Of a DNA stretch of 64,000 nt, positions 41,601 through 53,519 are shown piece by piece. The notes beneath the pieces were generated by a model, which saw only the letters and a list, made by a program, of their open reading frames with translations, had not been told where the DNA came from and made no database searches. Each line of letters begins with the position of its first letter. Within the stretch, counting starts at the first letter, position 1. The stretch spans positions 185,381 to 249,380 of the forward strand of contig JAQMWT010000555.1 in NCBI GenBank assembly GCA_029834535.1, read 5' to 3'. The stretch comes from Chrysophaeum taylorii (taxonomy: Eukaryota > Sar > Pelagophyceae > Pelagomonadales > Pelagomonadaceae). Position numbers and translations under genes: made by a program.

Positions 41601-42357
41601 GTGTCAGCGCGCAGCCGTCTAATGCTCTTGTCTTCCGTAAGAGTTTCGACGGACTGTGGCTTGACGGTCCGAAACACAAAAAATAACGCGACGCGTGATA
41701 TTTTAGAGCACGGCGGACGCGCCACCAGATCGAGAGAGGTGTGGTGGGAGCAAGGAAGTCGACAGGAGCAGAAAAATCGAGGCGATCGACTTAGGGCACC
41801 ATTTGGCCCGTCGTCGCCGCCGCCGTCGTCGTCATCAGCGGCAGCACCATCTGCAGCGGTCGCCTCGCGGTCCTTCGCGCACTTCTTCCTCTTGCAGGGT
41901 CGCTTCTTCTTCAGGTCGCCGCCGCCGCTAGTGTCGTCGCACCGGATGTCGGCTAGCATCGTGCTCTCGAAGCCAATCAATCCTCGTAGACACAGCCATC
42001 CATGCATCGATACCGGGCGGTCTGACCTCCGCGTTGGGTTGGTCCCTCGCTCTGGGGACCGCTCCTCCGCGTGCTGGCGCTCGGGTTTCCTGATCTCGGG
42101 CGCGAAGACTGGGACTACGACGGCCTGGGATTGCTCGAGGGCGGGCTTCGTAGTAGTAGTCGACACCTTCGCGGGGGACGCGATTGTCGGGTCGAAAAAT
42201 CTCGCGCTTCTTGCCGACCCGGCGAATGCATCTCACGAACTTGAATTCTCCTCGACCTCCGTCGGCAGCGACTGGTCCCGACGCACCTCGACGTCCTCGT
42301 CGAACGACGCTTCCCTCCGATCGTCGAGCTGCCGCCGCCGCGGCGAGATCCATTCAC
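41600..42357 (-). CDS. hypothetical protein, possibly multi-exon
   Basis: The frame 42353-41928 (141 codons) starts MDLAAAAAARRSEGS and contains EFKFVRCIRRVGKKREIFRP. A second frame (42166-41576) has MHGWLCLRGLIGFESTMLAD, then Lys-rich and Asp-rich tracts. A splice or frameshift near 42000 could join them. No domain is recognised. The poly-Ala start and the GAC/GTC repeat at 42386-42412 make chance openness possible. Confidence 0.3.
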
Positions 42358-42727
42358 AGGGTTCTTCCTTCGACAAGCACTTTTCCGACGACGACGACGA
42401 CGACGACGCTTAGTATTATTATTTCGACAACAAAGACTTCGTCGAAACTTTGGCAGCAGGCAACGGTGTCCGCCGCCACGTTTTTGGCGCGTCCTTCGGC
42501 GCTCGACTTTTGTTTCGCCAGGTTGACCCGCGTGTCGTCGACCCCTTGATGTATTTTTGGTGACGAGCCGCCCGTATCGTTGTTGTCAACATTGTTTTTT
42601 TTCTCTCTCTCTCTCGGTCGCCTCTCGCCGACCAAAGGACGTCACAAAAGAGCTAGGTCCCACACAAATAAAGTCAAACCCTCAGGCAGGGTAAGTGTTA
42701 TATCAGAAACTTTCGGCGGCGTGACGT
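42358..42727. other. promoter-side spacer of the J-domain gene
   Basis: It contains (GAC)n at 42386-42412 and a CT-rich run at 42598-42618. No distinct promoter motif is seen. Confidence 0.3.
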
Positions 42728-43210
42728 ATGCGTCGGACTGGAGTGGTTTTCGACCACTACCGCGTGCTCGGGCTTCGGCTCGGCGCGACGCGCGAGGAGA
42801 TCCGCGCCGCCTTCTTGACCCTCGCCAAGGCCCACCACCCCGATGCCTGCCCGGGGGACCCGACGGCGGGCGCGCGTTTTCAACGGATATCCGAAGCGCA
42901 CAAGGCCTTGATGAAGACCGTCAAGGCTATCCCGGCGACACCGCAGCGCATTAACATCCAGGAGAACATCAGGGAATGGGAAGCCTGGCACTACGGTGCG
43001 CACGCGCGCGAAGCGACCGAGCAAATTCGACGACAGCAGACGTCTCACGAAGCCTTCCACGCGCGACGCGCCCAACGGACCTCCGAAGACAGGCGCGAGT
43101 CCCAGGAATTTCACGGCATGCACCGCGCGAAGGACGACATCGTCCAGCGCCTCAAGCACCGCCGCGCTACGAGATCCCGCGAACCTAAACCCTCCTGTCT
43201 CGTCTCCTAG
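42728..43210 (+). CDS. J-domain (DnaJ-like) protein, 160 residues
   Basis: ATG-initiated and intronless. Residues 8-65 form a J-domain: DHYRVLGLRLGATREEIRAA for helices I-II, then LAKAHHPDACPGD with the HPD tripeptide needed to stimulate Hsp70 ATPase, and FQRISEAHKAL for helix III. The remaining 95 residues are charged and probably helical (Arg/Glu/Gln-rich), without the Gly/Phe or zinc-finger regions of class A or B, so this is a class C J-protein. No signal peptide; cytosolic or nuclear location is inferred. No lesions and GC3-rich codons support a live gene. Confidence 0.75.
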   Translation: MRRTGVVFDHYRVLGLRLGATREEIRAAFLTLAKAHHPDACPGDPTAGARFQRISEAHKALMKTVKAIPATPQRINIQENIREWEAWHYGAHAREATEQIRRQQTSHEAFHARRAQRTSEDRRESQEFHGMHRAKDDIVQRLKHRRATRSREPKPSCLVS

Positions 43211-43329
43211 GTTTGTGCTTTTCGTTCGACGACGCGATGTGTGTGTTTCTTTATTTATTTAAACTCCGTGCTCGAGGGATTTTTTCAGCCTGGCTCTCGA
43301 GCGGCCGTCGCAAACTAGGGTTAGAATCA

Positions 43330-43870
43330 TCGCTCAACGGGTGGTGTTTCGGATGGCCGCGCGCGCGCTCGATCTGGCGGTACGCGTCCTCGACGACCTG
43401 TCTGCGACTCGACCTGTTTGCGGCGTGTCATCGACAGCAGCCACGACGACGACCGAGCGATCTCGCCGGTTGCGCGGCGACGCCAGCGCACGCAACCCTT
43501 CATCGCGCGCGTCGGCCACCGCCAGACCCCGTGAAGCTAGGTCAACGGCTCGTATCGGTTGTGCCAAACTTGAGAGTGTCGGCCACTCGGGTGTGAGTGA
43601 CAAGGTCGGCCGCTAGGTCGTGCGCCGCACCAGCGGCCAGATCGAGCGCGTCGGCCGCCAGGTTGTGGACGTCCTCACCTGCTAGGTCGTGCGCGTCAGC
43701 CGCCATTTCGACATGCATCGCGGCTGTCGGGCACGACCGGGTGCGTGGTGTCTGCTACCGGGTCGCCAGAGCAAGCGTGCAAGGTAGCGCACGTCGCGGC
43801 CGTCGGCTCGCGTATCAGCAATCACTGTCGTGCGCTCAGGCCTGCAGGTCGCCAGATCCTCCTGCACGCC
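43330..43870 (-). CDS. repeat-rich hypothetical coding region
   Basis: The minus strand reads HVEMAADAHDLAGEDVHNLA, then ADALDLAAGAAHDLAADLV, an imperfect repeat of about 11 residues rich in Ala, Asp and Leu, suited to amphipathic helices. Flanking frames (43603-43334 and 43867-43682) show similar composition. A stop near 43555 and frame changes divide it. No family is recognised. Confidence 0.3.
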
Positions 43871-44160
43871 AGGTCTTTGCTCTGAGACCTGGCTGCCAAC
43901 ACGTAGTAGTCATCAGTGCTGGGTACCGAATAGTCGTTGTCAGCGCTCTGCAAATTGGTACGTCCTATCCGAAATCCAAGCGCGCGCGCGGTTTGGCGCG
44001 GTTATCTAACAAAACATAATATCGCGACTTGGAAGCAACGCTCTGCCGAGGATGGGGGGACGTCGGCGGAGCTCGTTCTTTCGTCCACGTTTATCTATTG
44101 ATATGTTTAGATCCGACTATAGTCTCTCGGATCTTGTGAGGGCATTTTATTTTTTCCGAG
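43870..44160. other. boundary between GC-rich and AT-richer DNA
   Basis: No gene is supported. Composition drops in GC here as the Copia remnant begins. Confidence 0.35.
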
Positions 44161-44162
44161 AT

Positions 44163-44558
44163 TTATATAAGTTGGTTTATGTTGTCAGTGGGGGCGGCCA
44201 CATCAGCTGGAGCATCATTATCAGGGGCGTCTTCAGAATGATTTACAAACAAGTGCGACAAGGCAGCAGATAGTGAAGGGAGACACAGCACGCGCGGAAG
44301 GTGGTGGATGCTTATATCTCTTCTTGAGGACAGCAGAATGATTTGTTGGGAGGTAGGGTCCAACGGGGTGGACTTTATGTCGACAACTAAGCGATGGTAT
44401 ATAGTAGAGGGGCAACGCGTTGCTCCGTAAATGACAACAACAACAAAGATCTTTCCTTCGAGAGAGCAAAAGAAGGATTCTTGAGATAATAAGCTCAGGT
44501 CGTCGAGTAGGAGCTTGCCGTTACGCGGGTCTAACAGAACAGTAGTTAGTGCAAGCAT
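44163..44558 (-). pseudogene. possible Copia integrase C-terminal tail
   Basis: The frame begins MLALTTVLLDPRNGKLLLDD, with LSLLSQESFF. This pattern (VxDxxxGKxxxxxDxxFxE) resembles the end of Copia integrase cores. The rest is a Ser/Leu-rich linker. Weak evidence that depends on the gag upstream. Confidence 0.3.
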
Positions 44559-46699
44559 ATCGAAAGAATCTCAGACCCGAACTCGCGATCGCTGCCGACG
44601 TGGTGATCTTCCAGACGTGCACCTTTTGTCGTCCGTCGCGAGGAGAGTCGTAGGTGGCGCAATCTGGCGGTATGGTAAAGACAGTAGATTTTTTATGGCA
44701 GGTCAAAGGACGTTGCCTACCTGGGGATAGGTTTTGGACAATCCACAAAGGTCTATAGAACCCCGTAGGTAGAACCATATAATTGGTCGGATTGTAGTTA
44801 GTTAGTTCCGAAAGTCGTAGCATTGGGAGAGTTTAGTAGTCTGGAGGAGAAAAACAGTATAGAGCGCGATGAACACTTTCGATTGGATGAGTCAACATGA
44901 ATAGGTTCGTTGGATGTTGTTCTCTTGAAGCACAGATGATGGTACACTCGGTGTGCGCACTGCTCGATAGACTGCTGCGAGCGAAGAACAAGGGATTTAA
45001 AGTTTATAATTCACTCATCATATGGTTAGCCCCTGCGAGAGAAGCAAAGGTGGTGGATGATACAACAGGAGGAGTCCTTAGCTTGGGGTAGTAGATAGGA
45101 AATCTGTCGACCACATCGCGATAATAGAGCTGTTGAGTGTGAGCGTGGATGAGATTTGCCCTGCTCGTGCGGAGGGGTCATCCATCAGAGGACGAGATGA
45201 CAGCGAGCATACTCTCAAGTATTCTTTAACAGATTATAAGCGGTGAGTGCACTATGTAATTTCTATAATGTCACAATATAATTTGTGTCTCTCGTGCTTA
45301 GGGACGGAGTCGAAGTGGTTGATTAAGTAATTGAAAGATGATTAACACATTCAGGGAAGCGCCTACGTAACATCTGCTGTATCATCGGACTCGACAGCAA
45401 CTTTAACGTTGATGTTCAAGGCCAAGTCATTATTGGCTTGTGACAAGAATGCAGGGGTTGACAAGCCGAAACAACGTAAAAAAACAGTTGGTGGTGGTGG
45501 GTTTGCCATATTCAACAACAACAACGTTGGTCGAGGATGTAGTCAGGTAGTAGGTGGTCGAGCATGTCCGCGAACGTATTCGTTGCGCTGACGGATATAT
45601 TGAGAGCAATAAAGGGCGAAAGTAGGCAATTTCTTCTTCTCAGAGGCAAGTATGTAGTAATGTCACGATTGTAGCGTTGTTGAGAGGAAATGCTAGAGAT
45701 CATATTTCCACGTTCCCGTCGCAATAGTGTGAGGTAATGCCGGAAATAAGGTCGTGATCGACGAAATAGATAGGCACCAATATAAGACTGGTAAGCTTAA
45801 AAAGTCTCGGCTGTTTTCTGCCATTGTGTGAGTCGACCTTATATTCCATTCGGGCCCGGTTTGTTTGGGGCATAGTCCATTTTTTTGACGTATCCAATAC
45901 TGGAAGAGGAGAAACTGTTTTTCTTTATTATCATGGGACTTGGCGGTCTGAAGAACGGGAGCACGCTTTGGGATTCCAGTGGTATGATGTGATTAGGTAG
46001 TGCAAAATCATCAAAGGTAACCAATGAGGGAAATTGATGCACGAGAGTCCAAGTACACTAAGAATTAGACGTAGTTAAAAATGCATACGCTGGTAGAAGA
46101 AGAAATGCTGCGTAGAGATTACATGTTGAGCTTTTTTTTCGGTAGAAGAGTTCTCGGGCTGTCCTGTATAGGTTGATCGGGGAAGCCTTGCGACAGTAGC
46201 AGCCGTGACTTGGGAAGAAGGTAATTAAGAGAAAGCTGTGAAATGGGTGTCTCAGAGAAATAGTTGTAGGATGCAGACGGTGTATGTTGGTCTGGTCCAT
46301 AGTTTAAGGACGTAAAAAGCGGTCGAAAGCAGATAGGTATGTCAACAACACGCGTCATACATAATGTCTTTGGCGTACTGAAGCTGTTGATCGTTGATGC
46401 GAAGAATGTCGTCATGATCATCTGTAGTGGCGACGATGATATCTGCTGACTGCAATAATGTTGTTGTTTCAAAGAGCTTGTTGATGTTATCCTGTCGTTG
46501 TGCTTTGCGATTTATGTTTGGAAAGTTCTTTGCATTGATCTTTGCATAGCATGCTTATTAGTGCGATCTAGTAATTTCATATCGGAGCGAGCAGATCTGT
46601 TAGTCGAAAGCACGTGGGTATACGCAGGTCGGTCATTAGATTGACCGAAGCCGCGAGTAATATAGGAGTCGCCAGAACGGTGGTAATAGCTATGGCATC

Positions 46700-47667
46700 C
46701 TTACGAGTTACGACGAAGACGTCTAGCGTTGAGTCGTGTTGACGACGTGTCCAGTGGCGGTAGTCGCGGGGGATGAGAACACATGCGCAGTGTGGTACTA
46801 GTGTCAGCAGTGTCCAACAACTAGGAGTTTTTTGATGCCTTCCACATAGCTGACAGGAGGCGCCTTTTAATAATAATTATCGGCGAGAGAGTTGTTGTTC
46901 GCGAAAGAATTGAGGAGACAATCCAAAACCAGGATGTGTGAAGGGTGACATAGCCTTTCCGCATCGGGGTGGGCTCTGGCAGCGGTGCGTGTCAACCCAG
47001 CCTCGATCATACCGCTTACTGTTGTTCGCAAAGTCTTGGTACCTTCATCAAACTGTCTCATTAAGTAGTAGTTGAAAAACGAGAGGCGCCTAAAGGACAT
47101 ACCAATTAGAATTATACGCGCAACAGCGTGACATCGTTAGATGACACAGTTTTTTCATCGTGGCTAAAAACTACAAGCACCCTAGTCTTTCTTATTGGGC
47201 AAGTACTGCTTACTATACAAAGTATTGATGGCTGGCCAGGCCGCAAGCGCTGGTTTTCCCAGGTATTATAGGAAGGTAGCATACGTAGGTGTGGCATTCC
47301 TGATCTGATCTGATCTGATCTTCAGGAGGCAAGTCTTCAACAGATCTGAGGTTCAGTGCCAACACTCTATCTTCTTGAAGACAGTATCGAGGAGGATCCG
47401 TGTGCACAAGACATTATCTGCAGGGCAGGACCTCGTATACGCTTCATAGGAATCGTACTCGAAGAGAGCATCGGCATGATGGAATCTAATAAGCATTTTG
47501 CCGTAATAAATGTCGTAGTAGCGACATCGTTCGGCTTTGTAACTGGAAGCGATTCCCCTCGTCGAGGGGTATACTCGACTCGACTAGAGGAGCCTCGCGA
47601 GCAGCTTCGTGATGTCTGCACCCGTGACTGCCTTGGGTGCAGCTCGAGCTGCTTGTTCTGCCGCCAT
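46700..47667 (-). pseudogene. Copia gag remnant with zinc knuckle
   Basis: It starts MAAEQAARAAPKAVTGADIT at 47667 and stops after 27 residues. Another frame continues with SSIPLDEGN, then a Trp-lacking equivalent of the usual gag opening. Near 47270-47190 a frame reads INTLYSKQYLPNKKD, typical of the gag middle. Near 46850-46805 is CQLCGRHQKTPSCW, a CCHC knuckle with altered spacing (C-x2-C-x2-H-x5-C). Identification rests on order and the knuckle. Confidence 0.5.
47302..47322. repeat. (TGATC)n microsatellite
   Basis: CTGATCTGATCT pentamers, the same unit as at 8228-8255. Confidence 0.85.
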
Positions 47668-47789
47668 GAGAACAGGGACGTGTGGGTTCGGTCAAAGCAG
47701 TGACTCCTACTAGACTTTCTAGGGGGCTCTGTCTAGCGTTGTCTGCGTACACTCATCAGCAGGCAAAAAAAACAATGGAAATTGCCTAT

Positions 47790-47816
47790 GTGGGTGGGTG
47801 GGTGGGTGGGTGGGTG
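47790..47816. repeat. (GTGG)n microsatellite
   Basis: GGGTGGGTGGGT run just upstream of the Copia 1 gag on its strand. Confidence 0.9.
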
Positions 47817-49043
47817 GCAACAACTACTGTACAGACTGTGGTTCCAGTCAGTCGATTTAGGGTGAGTTATTGTTGAGCGTCCACGTACCCAAAATATTCC
47901 ATGGCACGCGTGCATTCAGTGCTCTGCTCAAGGTGAACACATAAACAGGTACGCAGTATTGATTAATTAATAAATAAACGTGTTGCGGTGTAACTACCCG
48001 TGTTATGCGTATATAATAAACGAGCGTAGATGCTAGACTGGCGCGGTAACAGTCCAATACCCAACGCGGTACGTGCATGCAAACGCATGATTTTTCAGGG
48101 CCCCAATGGGCCCATAACCCGCAGAGTATTCTTTCCGCAAGGCAGTGGTATAAATCCACCATCCCGTCTCTGACATCGTCTGGCAAGAAGAAACTGTAGG
48201 TTCAGGGACCGAAAACGGTAATATGGTCTGTCTCTTAACGACAGCGGCGTAGAACACCACCACCAAAAAACGACGGGGTATTCTACATACCTACGGGACG
48301 CGCTTGACCACAAAAAATCAGAGGACGAATTGTGGTGGTGGCTGAGGGGAATAGAAGTAGTACCAGCGAAAAGTCATTATTTCGAGAAGAAGAAGCCGAT
48401 TTTGTGTTTTTTGGGCAGAATTTTCCTCGGGATCGATTCGAAGCGATTGAATATTAGAAGGCGGTTGTCTTCGCTTCGGCTGCGATGGCTCAACGGGTGC
48501 CGACCTTGCGTTCGTCAACCTCTGGTCAACGCGCTTTCTCCCCGGGAAACGCATCGCCTTTTATTCACTGCTGAAAGTGCCCGCCCGGCGGCGCGGCGTG
48601 GTCGAGGTGAAGTACGATGGTGCGTGACGTCCGAACAAACGCAAGACGGCGAAAATATGGATTGCACCAGCGTCTGACTGATCCCGGGTATCCTAGAGCA
48701 GCTCGTGCCGGCGTTGAGGGCGCACCGCGCTAGGAACTGCGCCTTCAAGCTCAAGATGACCCAGGATGGCACCGGCCCAGAACCTAAAACCTCGCCCAGC
48801 TCAACAAGATGGCACCTCTCTCCTGCCTTGCCAAGTGTTCTTGTTTGCCCAACTCCATTGGGCCTGGCGATTTAGGAAGGTCTCGCCTTGGAGAGGAAGG
48901 CCAGAGCCGTCGCCAATAGCAGAACGGACGCGACGGACCCCGCTTTCCTAGCTTCGCCGAAGCCCGCTTGATGGACTTGGTACTGTAGTACTGGCCGCTC
49001 TCAACAGGCGACCAGTACAGTGGTGGTTCAGCGAGCGACGTCG
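47817..49043. other. unassigned; possible Copia 1 flank
   Basis: The first 450 bases are AT-richer and may include the element's leader or LTR, but no repeat partner is visible. From 48330 a plus frame (115 codons) and minus frames overlap. A weak inverted repeat (GTACTGTAGTACTGG with CCAGTACAG) lies near 48980-49020. No gene is supported. Confidence 0.3.
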
Positions 49044-49268
49044 TCAGCGATATACAAGAAAGCCGCGAGATACTTGGTGTCGTCGCTCGCTGACGGGCGG
49101 CGCGAAGAACTTGCCGGAAGCCTCCTTGAAGAGCTCGAGCGCGCTGGCATCGTCGTAGCTAGGGACGGTGACATACTTGGAGAAGAGTTCGTCGCGCATG
49201 CCGTGATTGAAACAGTCCAAGGCGCCGGCTTCTGCGCCGTCGCGCTCGAACTTGGTGTGTGCCATCAC
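49044..49268 (-). CDS. 74-residue ORF, unknown
   Basis: It reads MAHTKFERDGAEAGALDCFN, then HGMRDELFSKYVTVPSYDDA and SALELFKEASGKFFAPP. Composition looks like real protein. The usable ATG is the second codon. It lies just downstream of the ankyrin remnant on the same strand and could be an exon of it or of another gene. No family is recognised. Confidence 0.35.
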   Translation of the reverse strand: MMAHTKFERDGAEAGALDCFNHGMRDELFSKYVTVPSYDDASALELFKEASGKFFAPPVSERRHQVSRGFLVYR

Positions 49269-49870
49269 GAAGAACCACGACGCCTCGAGCGCGCAACATC
49301 AAGGACGGCCCCAAAACAGTACTGTTCGATACAATTGATTGACTCAACCAGGGGGACGCGAGATCGACGAGGACTGCGCGATCGGCCCCGCGCTCCACTC
49401 CTACCGGAGCACGGTGCCGACGACTGCAGCGCGAACACTTTTTGGTCGTTCGGTTCTCTTCCAGAACCAAAACCTGAATGTTATGATCCTCTATGAGAGT
49501 GAGAAACGACATCGCGATCCATATCGACCGGCATCTTGCCTCGTCTGCATCCACGCGGCGGGCGTCGGCGCCATACCAACAACCGAACCACGTCGACGCG
49601 GAGCTCGCGAAATGAAGCGCAGCCGGCGCTATCGGCGCCTTGCTTGGGCGAAACGCCGTTGTTGGCGTTCGAGTTGACGTCGGCGGCGCGTGATGTCTCG
49701 AGCAGAAGCCTCCGCCGCGGCCGTTCAGGCTCGCGACGCGAAGAAGAGCGTAAAAGTCGACCTCGACGGTTGACGCGATCTCCGCGTGGCTCGCCGCTTC
49801 GAGGGGGGACGAACACCTGTCTTGAATCCTCGACCTCCACGCAGCCTTCAGCATCTTGGCTTTTTTTCGG
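49269..49870 (-). pseudogene. ankyrin-repeat gene remnant 1
   Basis: In minus order: MLKAA (the start shared with the other two ankyrin genes), ADVNSNANNGVSP, ALHFASSAST, DVVRLLV, then YGADARRVDAD, ending EENRTTKKCSRCSRRHRAP. These pieces match the last repeats and the tail of the intact gene at 59481-60554 but lie in different frames. Most central repeats are deleted. It is a dead paralogue. Confidence 0.6.
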
Positions 49871-50155
49871 GTAAGTGTTATCGGATCCGTCGCAAGTCTA
49901 GTTGTGGCGGGTAGACTAGCGATAATGACGTAGGGATACGTGGTGCAGGGGTAAGTCTTCCTCACACAGGTGCTGGAAAAGAAAGAAAAAGAAAAAGGGG
50001 TAAGTGAGGTGTGAAAAAGACGTCATGAGAGGCATTGTGGCATAATAAGACAGGAGATGCCATGCGAAGTCACGAGGTGAGGTAACGAGCACCAAGCCGA
50101 AGGAAGGGAGGAGTTTCCGAACTACGGGTGAAGAAGATATCGCCGAGATTGATTG

Positions 50156-51530
50156 TCAAGGCGGGGAAATGTGTTGGAGATCAATGATGTGATGGCAATG
50201 ATATTCGGCAGTGCTGTAAAATCGAATGTCAATGTGGCGGGTGCGCCGCGTCATACACTGGAGACGGACTTGGGTGACGGTGGTGCGGTTATCGACATAC
50301 ATAGGTACCGTGTGACGAGGGAGATCAAGGTCATCAAAAAGTTTGAGAAGCCAAGTGCGCTCGGGAGTAGCGGCGGCGTAAAGAGCGAGCTATTCGGCGG
50401 CTTCAAAAGATGAGCGGGCGGGGAGGTACGGCGAGCGGGAGGAGTAGGAAAGCATAGAGCCACCAAGCAGAAAACAATAGCCAGTGGTGGAGTGGCGGTC
50501 ATCAGGGTCGTCGTCGGCCCAGCTGGAGGCGGAATAACCACAGAGACGAAGGGGAGAATCGCGACCAAGAACAAGGGCAAGATCATCTTGAGTACCATTG
50601 AGATAACGGAGGGTATGGGATAAGGCGCGTGCCAGTAGGGTTTACCAGGAATGTCTGTAAAACGCGCACACTGATTGACGGTCCAAGTGATATCATCAGG
50701 GCGATTCATAACAGAAATAAACAAGACACAACCGACAATACGTCGAAAAAAAAGGGATGCGTGCCATGAAGACGTGAGCAGGGGAGCCAGGTGCAGGACA
50801 ATCAGACGCAGAAAGATGAAGACCTTTGGGAGCGGGAGTCAACTCTGGTTTACTGTTGATGAAGCGATGTTCGGTGAGGATTTCACGGATAGCATGGGAT
50901 TGGTCGATAGCGAGCGTGCGACGTGCGCGATCACGCGAAATGCGGAGACCAACGGAAGTGTGAAGGCTTTGAAAAAAAAAGCAAAAAGGAAAGCGTGGTA
51001 ATGAATCGCGGACAAAGCTACAATCATTGACAAGGAAGCGTTCTAAGTAAAGCCACCAGTGGGGACGTGCTTGCGGGCAACCGTACCAAGAGCGACAGAG
51101 TTTGGAAACGAGTTTGGAGGTATCTTTGGGTTGTTGGCTGGGAGCATAGCCTTCGGGTGGCCAGACAGGGGCTTGTATGAAAGCAGAGATAACATCCAGC
51201 TTATGCAAATCCCAGTCATGAACGGCAACGCCAGAGAGGGGCTTGTATGAAAGCAGAGATGACATCTACAGGACTGTACGTGTCGTGGTAAGCAATGCCG
51301 CGAACCTGGGTGTAACCGCGGACAACGAGACGAGCTTTGTACGATTTGAAGCGGCCAGTTGCAGAGGACCCACTTCAAAGTGCAGATGTTGCCAGAAAAA
51401 GTAGAAGGAACGCGAACAACATCCGAGCAACCGAGCTGACCGAGGGAATGATATTCTTAGGCAATGGCTTGTAACCGACGTGCAGGATTTGGATGGGCCA
51501 GAGCTTCGCGCAAATGAGTGGAAGTGATAG
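50156..51530 (-). pseudogene. Copia reverse transcriptase and RNase H, frameshifted
   Basis: The RT start is REALAHPNPARRLQAIA near 51510-51460. The middle is DWDLHKLDVISAFIQAPVWP with SKLCRSWYGCPQARPHWW (about 51220-51060). The RT end is LRISRDRARRTLAIDQSHAI (about 50940-50880). RNase H shows NQCARFTDIPGKPYWHA, then in other frames HTLRYLNGTQDDLAL, DDDPDDRHSTTGYCFLLGG and, last, MYVDNRTTV with RTRHIDIRFYSTAEYH before the stop at 50156. The order and motifs are canonical Ty1/Copia; the YVDD-type catalytic box is not visible. Several frame changes make it dead. Confidence 0.75.
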
Positions 51531-52974
51531 CGCCGTCATCAATGTAAGCTTCGACGACACAGAGGGGAAGGAAGACATAATTAAGTAACAAACGAAAGCT
51601 AGCATAATTAACATGCAGGGATTGACATGATAATACAGAATCGACAGTGCGTTGTGGACAAACGCAAGAATTGGGGTTCGTACTTTCGCGAGCAGGTTCT
51701 GTTTTTGCATAATGTGCGCTTTTGGCGACTGTGCGCGGTCGGCTCTGTTTGGCTCGACTTTGTTTTGCATGCTTTTTTTTTGTCGGCTCGACTTTGTTGT
51801 GCACTTTTTGTTTGTTTTCTCTCTTTGGTCCGTCGGAGTTCATGAGCTTGTAGAATGGTCGGTTCACGGGATGGGGTGATCAGTCCCAGTGGCGCATTCT
51901 CGTCAAACACAGGGGACAAGGGGGTAACAGCGGAAGAACAGGTGACAATCGGGCAACAGCAGGAACAGGTGACAATGGGGCAACAGTAGACGAGAGCTTG
52001 GAAGCGTGATTCGAGAAAGTCGGAACAACGTTGAAGTTCCTTCGGTGGTTGACATTGCAGGAAATCTGATAAACGAAACAGCAAAATCGATGTCTGAAGA
52101 ACAATAGCGACAAAGGTGCCTGGGACGACTTGCGTTAAGCGATTGTTGCCACTGAGAATCGCAGCGGGGTAAAGATATCGGGAACACAGGCTGGTATATA
52201 TGATGGCGGTGTATCAGACGTCTGATGAGAACGTGGCCTTTGGGCAGATATGGTGCATGGTGACCAGGTTATGACTGACGATGGTCGGAGTCGACAGAAT
52301 CAAAAACAGGCGTAAACAGGGTTGATGCGAACGTGGGTGTTTGGTTGTTGTGGCGCGACCAAGTTGCCATGGGCACGACCGCGTCCTGTACGCGAAGATG
52401 GAAGACTTCTGACGCGCCAGCGTTGTAAGGAACGAACACGGGTAGACCAGGCTGCTGTATGCCAGCCTGCTGTGGCAGATAAGAAAGTGGCCCGCCCGTT
52501 TTCGCATTCGCAAACGAACGAAGTTGCCATATGGGCCAACGTTGGAGGAGCAAGCGGCGATCTTTGCTCGTCATACTCGAATAGACTGCGGTAGAAGTTG
52601 GCGATAGTGGCAAAACAGTGGTGGCACGTAAGAACGTTGCAGATAGCGTCGCAGTGACACGTAAGAACATTGCAGATAGCGTCGCGGGTGCGGAGGACGG
52701 AATTCACTTCGATAGCAAAACCGAATTTTAAAGGTCAAAAAAGCGGCGAAAAGGCGATAGTGCGCGAAGGAGGAGAACCATAACATTGTGTTGATACCGT
52801 AGACGAAGAAGCCGAATAACACAGCAAAGAAGCGTCGGTCCAGGATCCCGAAGATGAGCGATCCAACACATAGGAAGCACGAAAGTTGCGCACGCGAAAA
52901 ATTGACAGGCACAGCTTTAGTTGGGGCGGGTGAAATGCGCGATAGAACGTGATTCGCTGGTTTTACCAAAACCG

Positions 52975-53168
52975 ACAAGCACAACGGGGAGTGGATCAAC
53001 GAATAGGTGAAAATGCACAACGGGGAGTGGATCAACGAATAGGCGAAATACAGAACGAGGAGGGGAACAACGATTAGAGGAAATACAGAACGAGGAGGGG
53101 AGGCAACGATTAGAGGAAAATACAGAACGAGGGGCTGAGCAACGAATAGCGGAAAATACAGAACGAAG
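52975..53168. repeat. imperfect minisatellite, unit about 38 bp
   Basis: Five to six units with the core AACGAGGAGGGGA...CAACGATTAGAGGAAATACAG. On the element's coding strand it gives repeated LYFPLIV and SVFPLIV runs. It is an expansion inside the Copia 2 body. Confidence 0.7.
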
Positions 53169-53519
53169 GGCACCCGTGCAATGGGAGCTAAAAACAAAAA
53201 CGAGGGGCTTCCGTGTGGGATGGGGTTGTTTGTTGATGTGCTTGCGTCAGACAATCGGCGGTACACACGTTGACTTGGAATTATCGTGATTGGCAGAAAG
53301 GTGCAAATATGATGAGACAGAGTAGCGGGAGGGGGATGTGAGACGTTGGGTGTTGCCGTTTAAGGCGGTGAAGGGGGTGTGGTAGGTGGTGGTATTATGA
53401 AATGCGGCGGAGTGGGACTTTGGTGGGTTGGTGTTGTTGTGTATTTTTGGAGTCATTGGAAGTGTTGCGCTGTTGAGAAGAACGGCGATGGTGGGGAGGG
53501 CGTTGTCGTGGAATAGCTA

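Larger units (their letters stand above)
44160..47760 (-). mobile_element. Ty1/Copia-type retrotransposon remnant 1 (gag to integrase tail)
   Basis: The block has lower GC than its surroundings and reads on the minus strand from a gag start near 47667 to an integrase-tail-like piece near 44490-44450. Reverse transcriptase and RNase H motifs are absent before it ends at about 44160, so the 3' half is deleted. LTRs were not found. Stops and frameshifts occur throughout. Confidence 0.5.
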
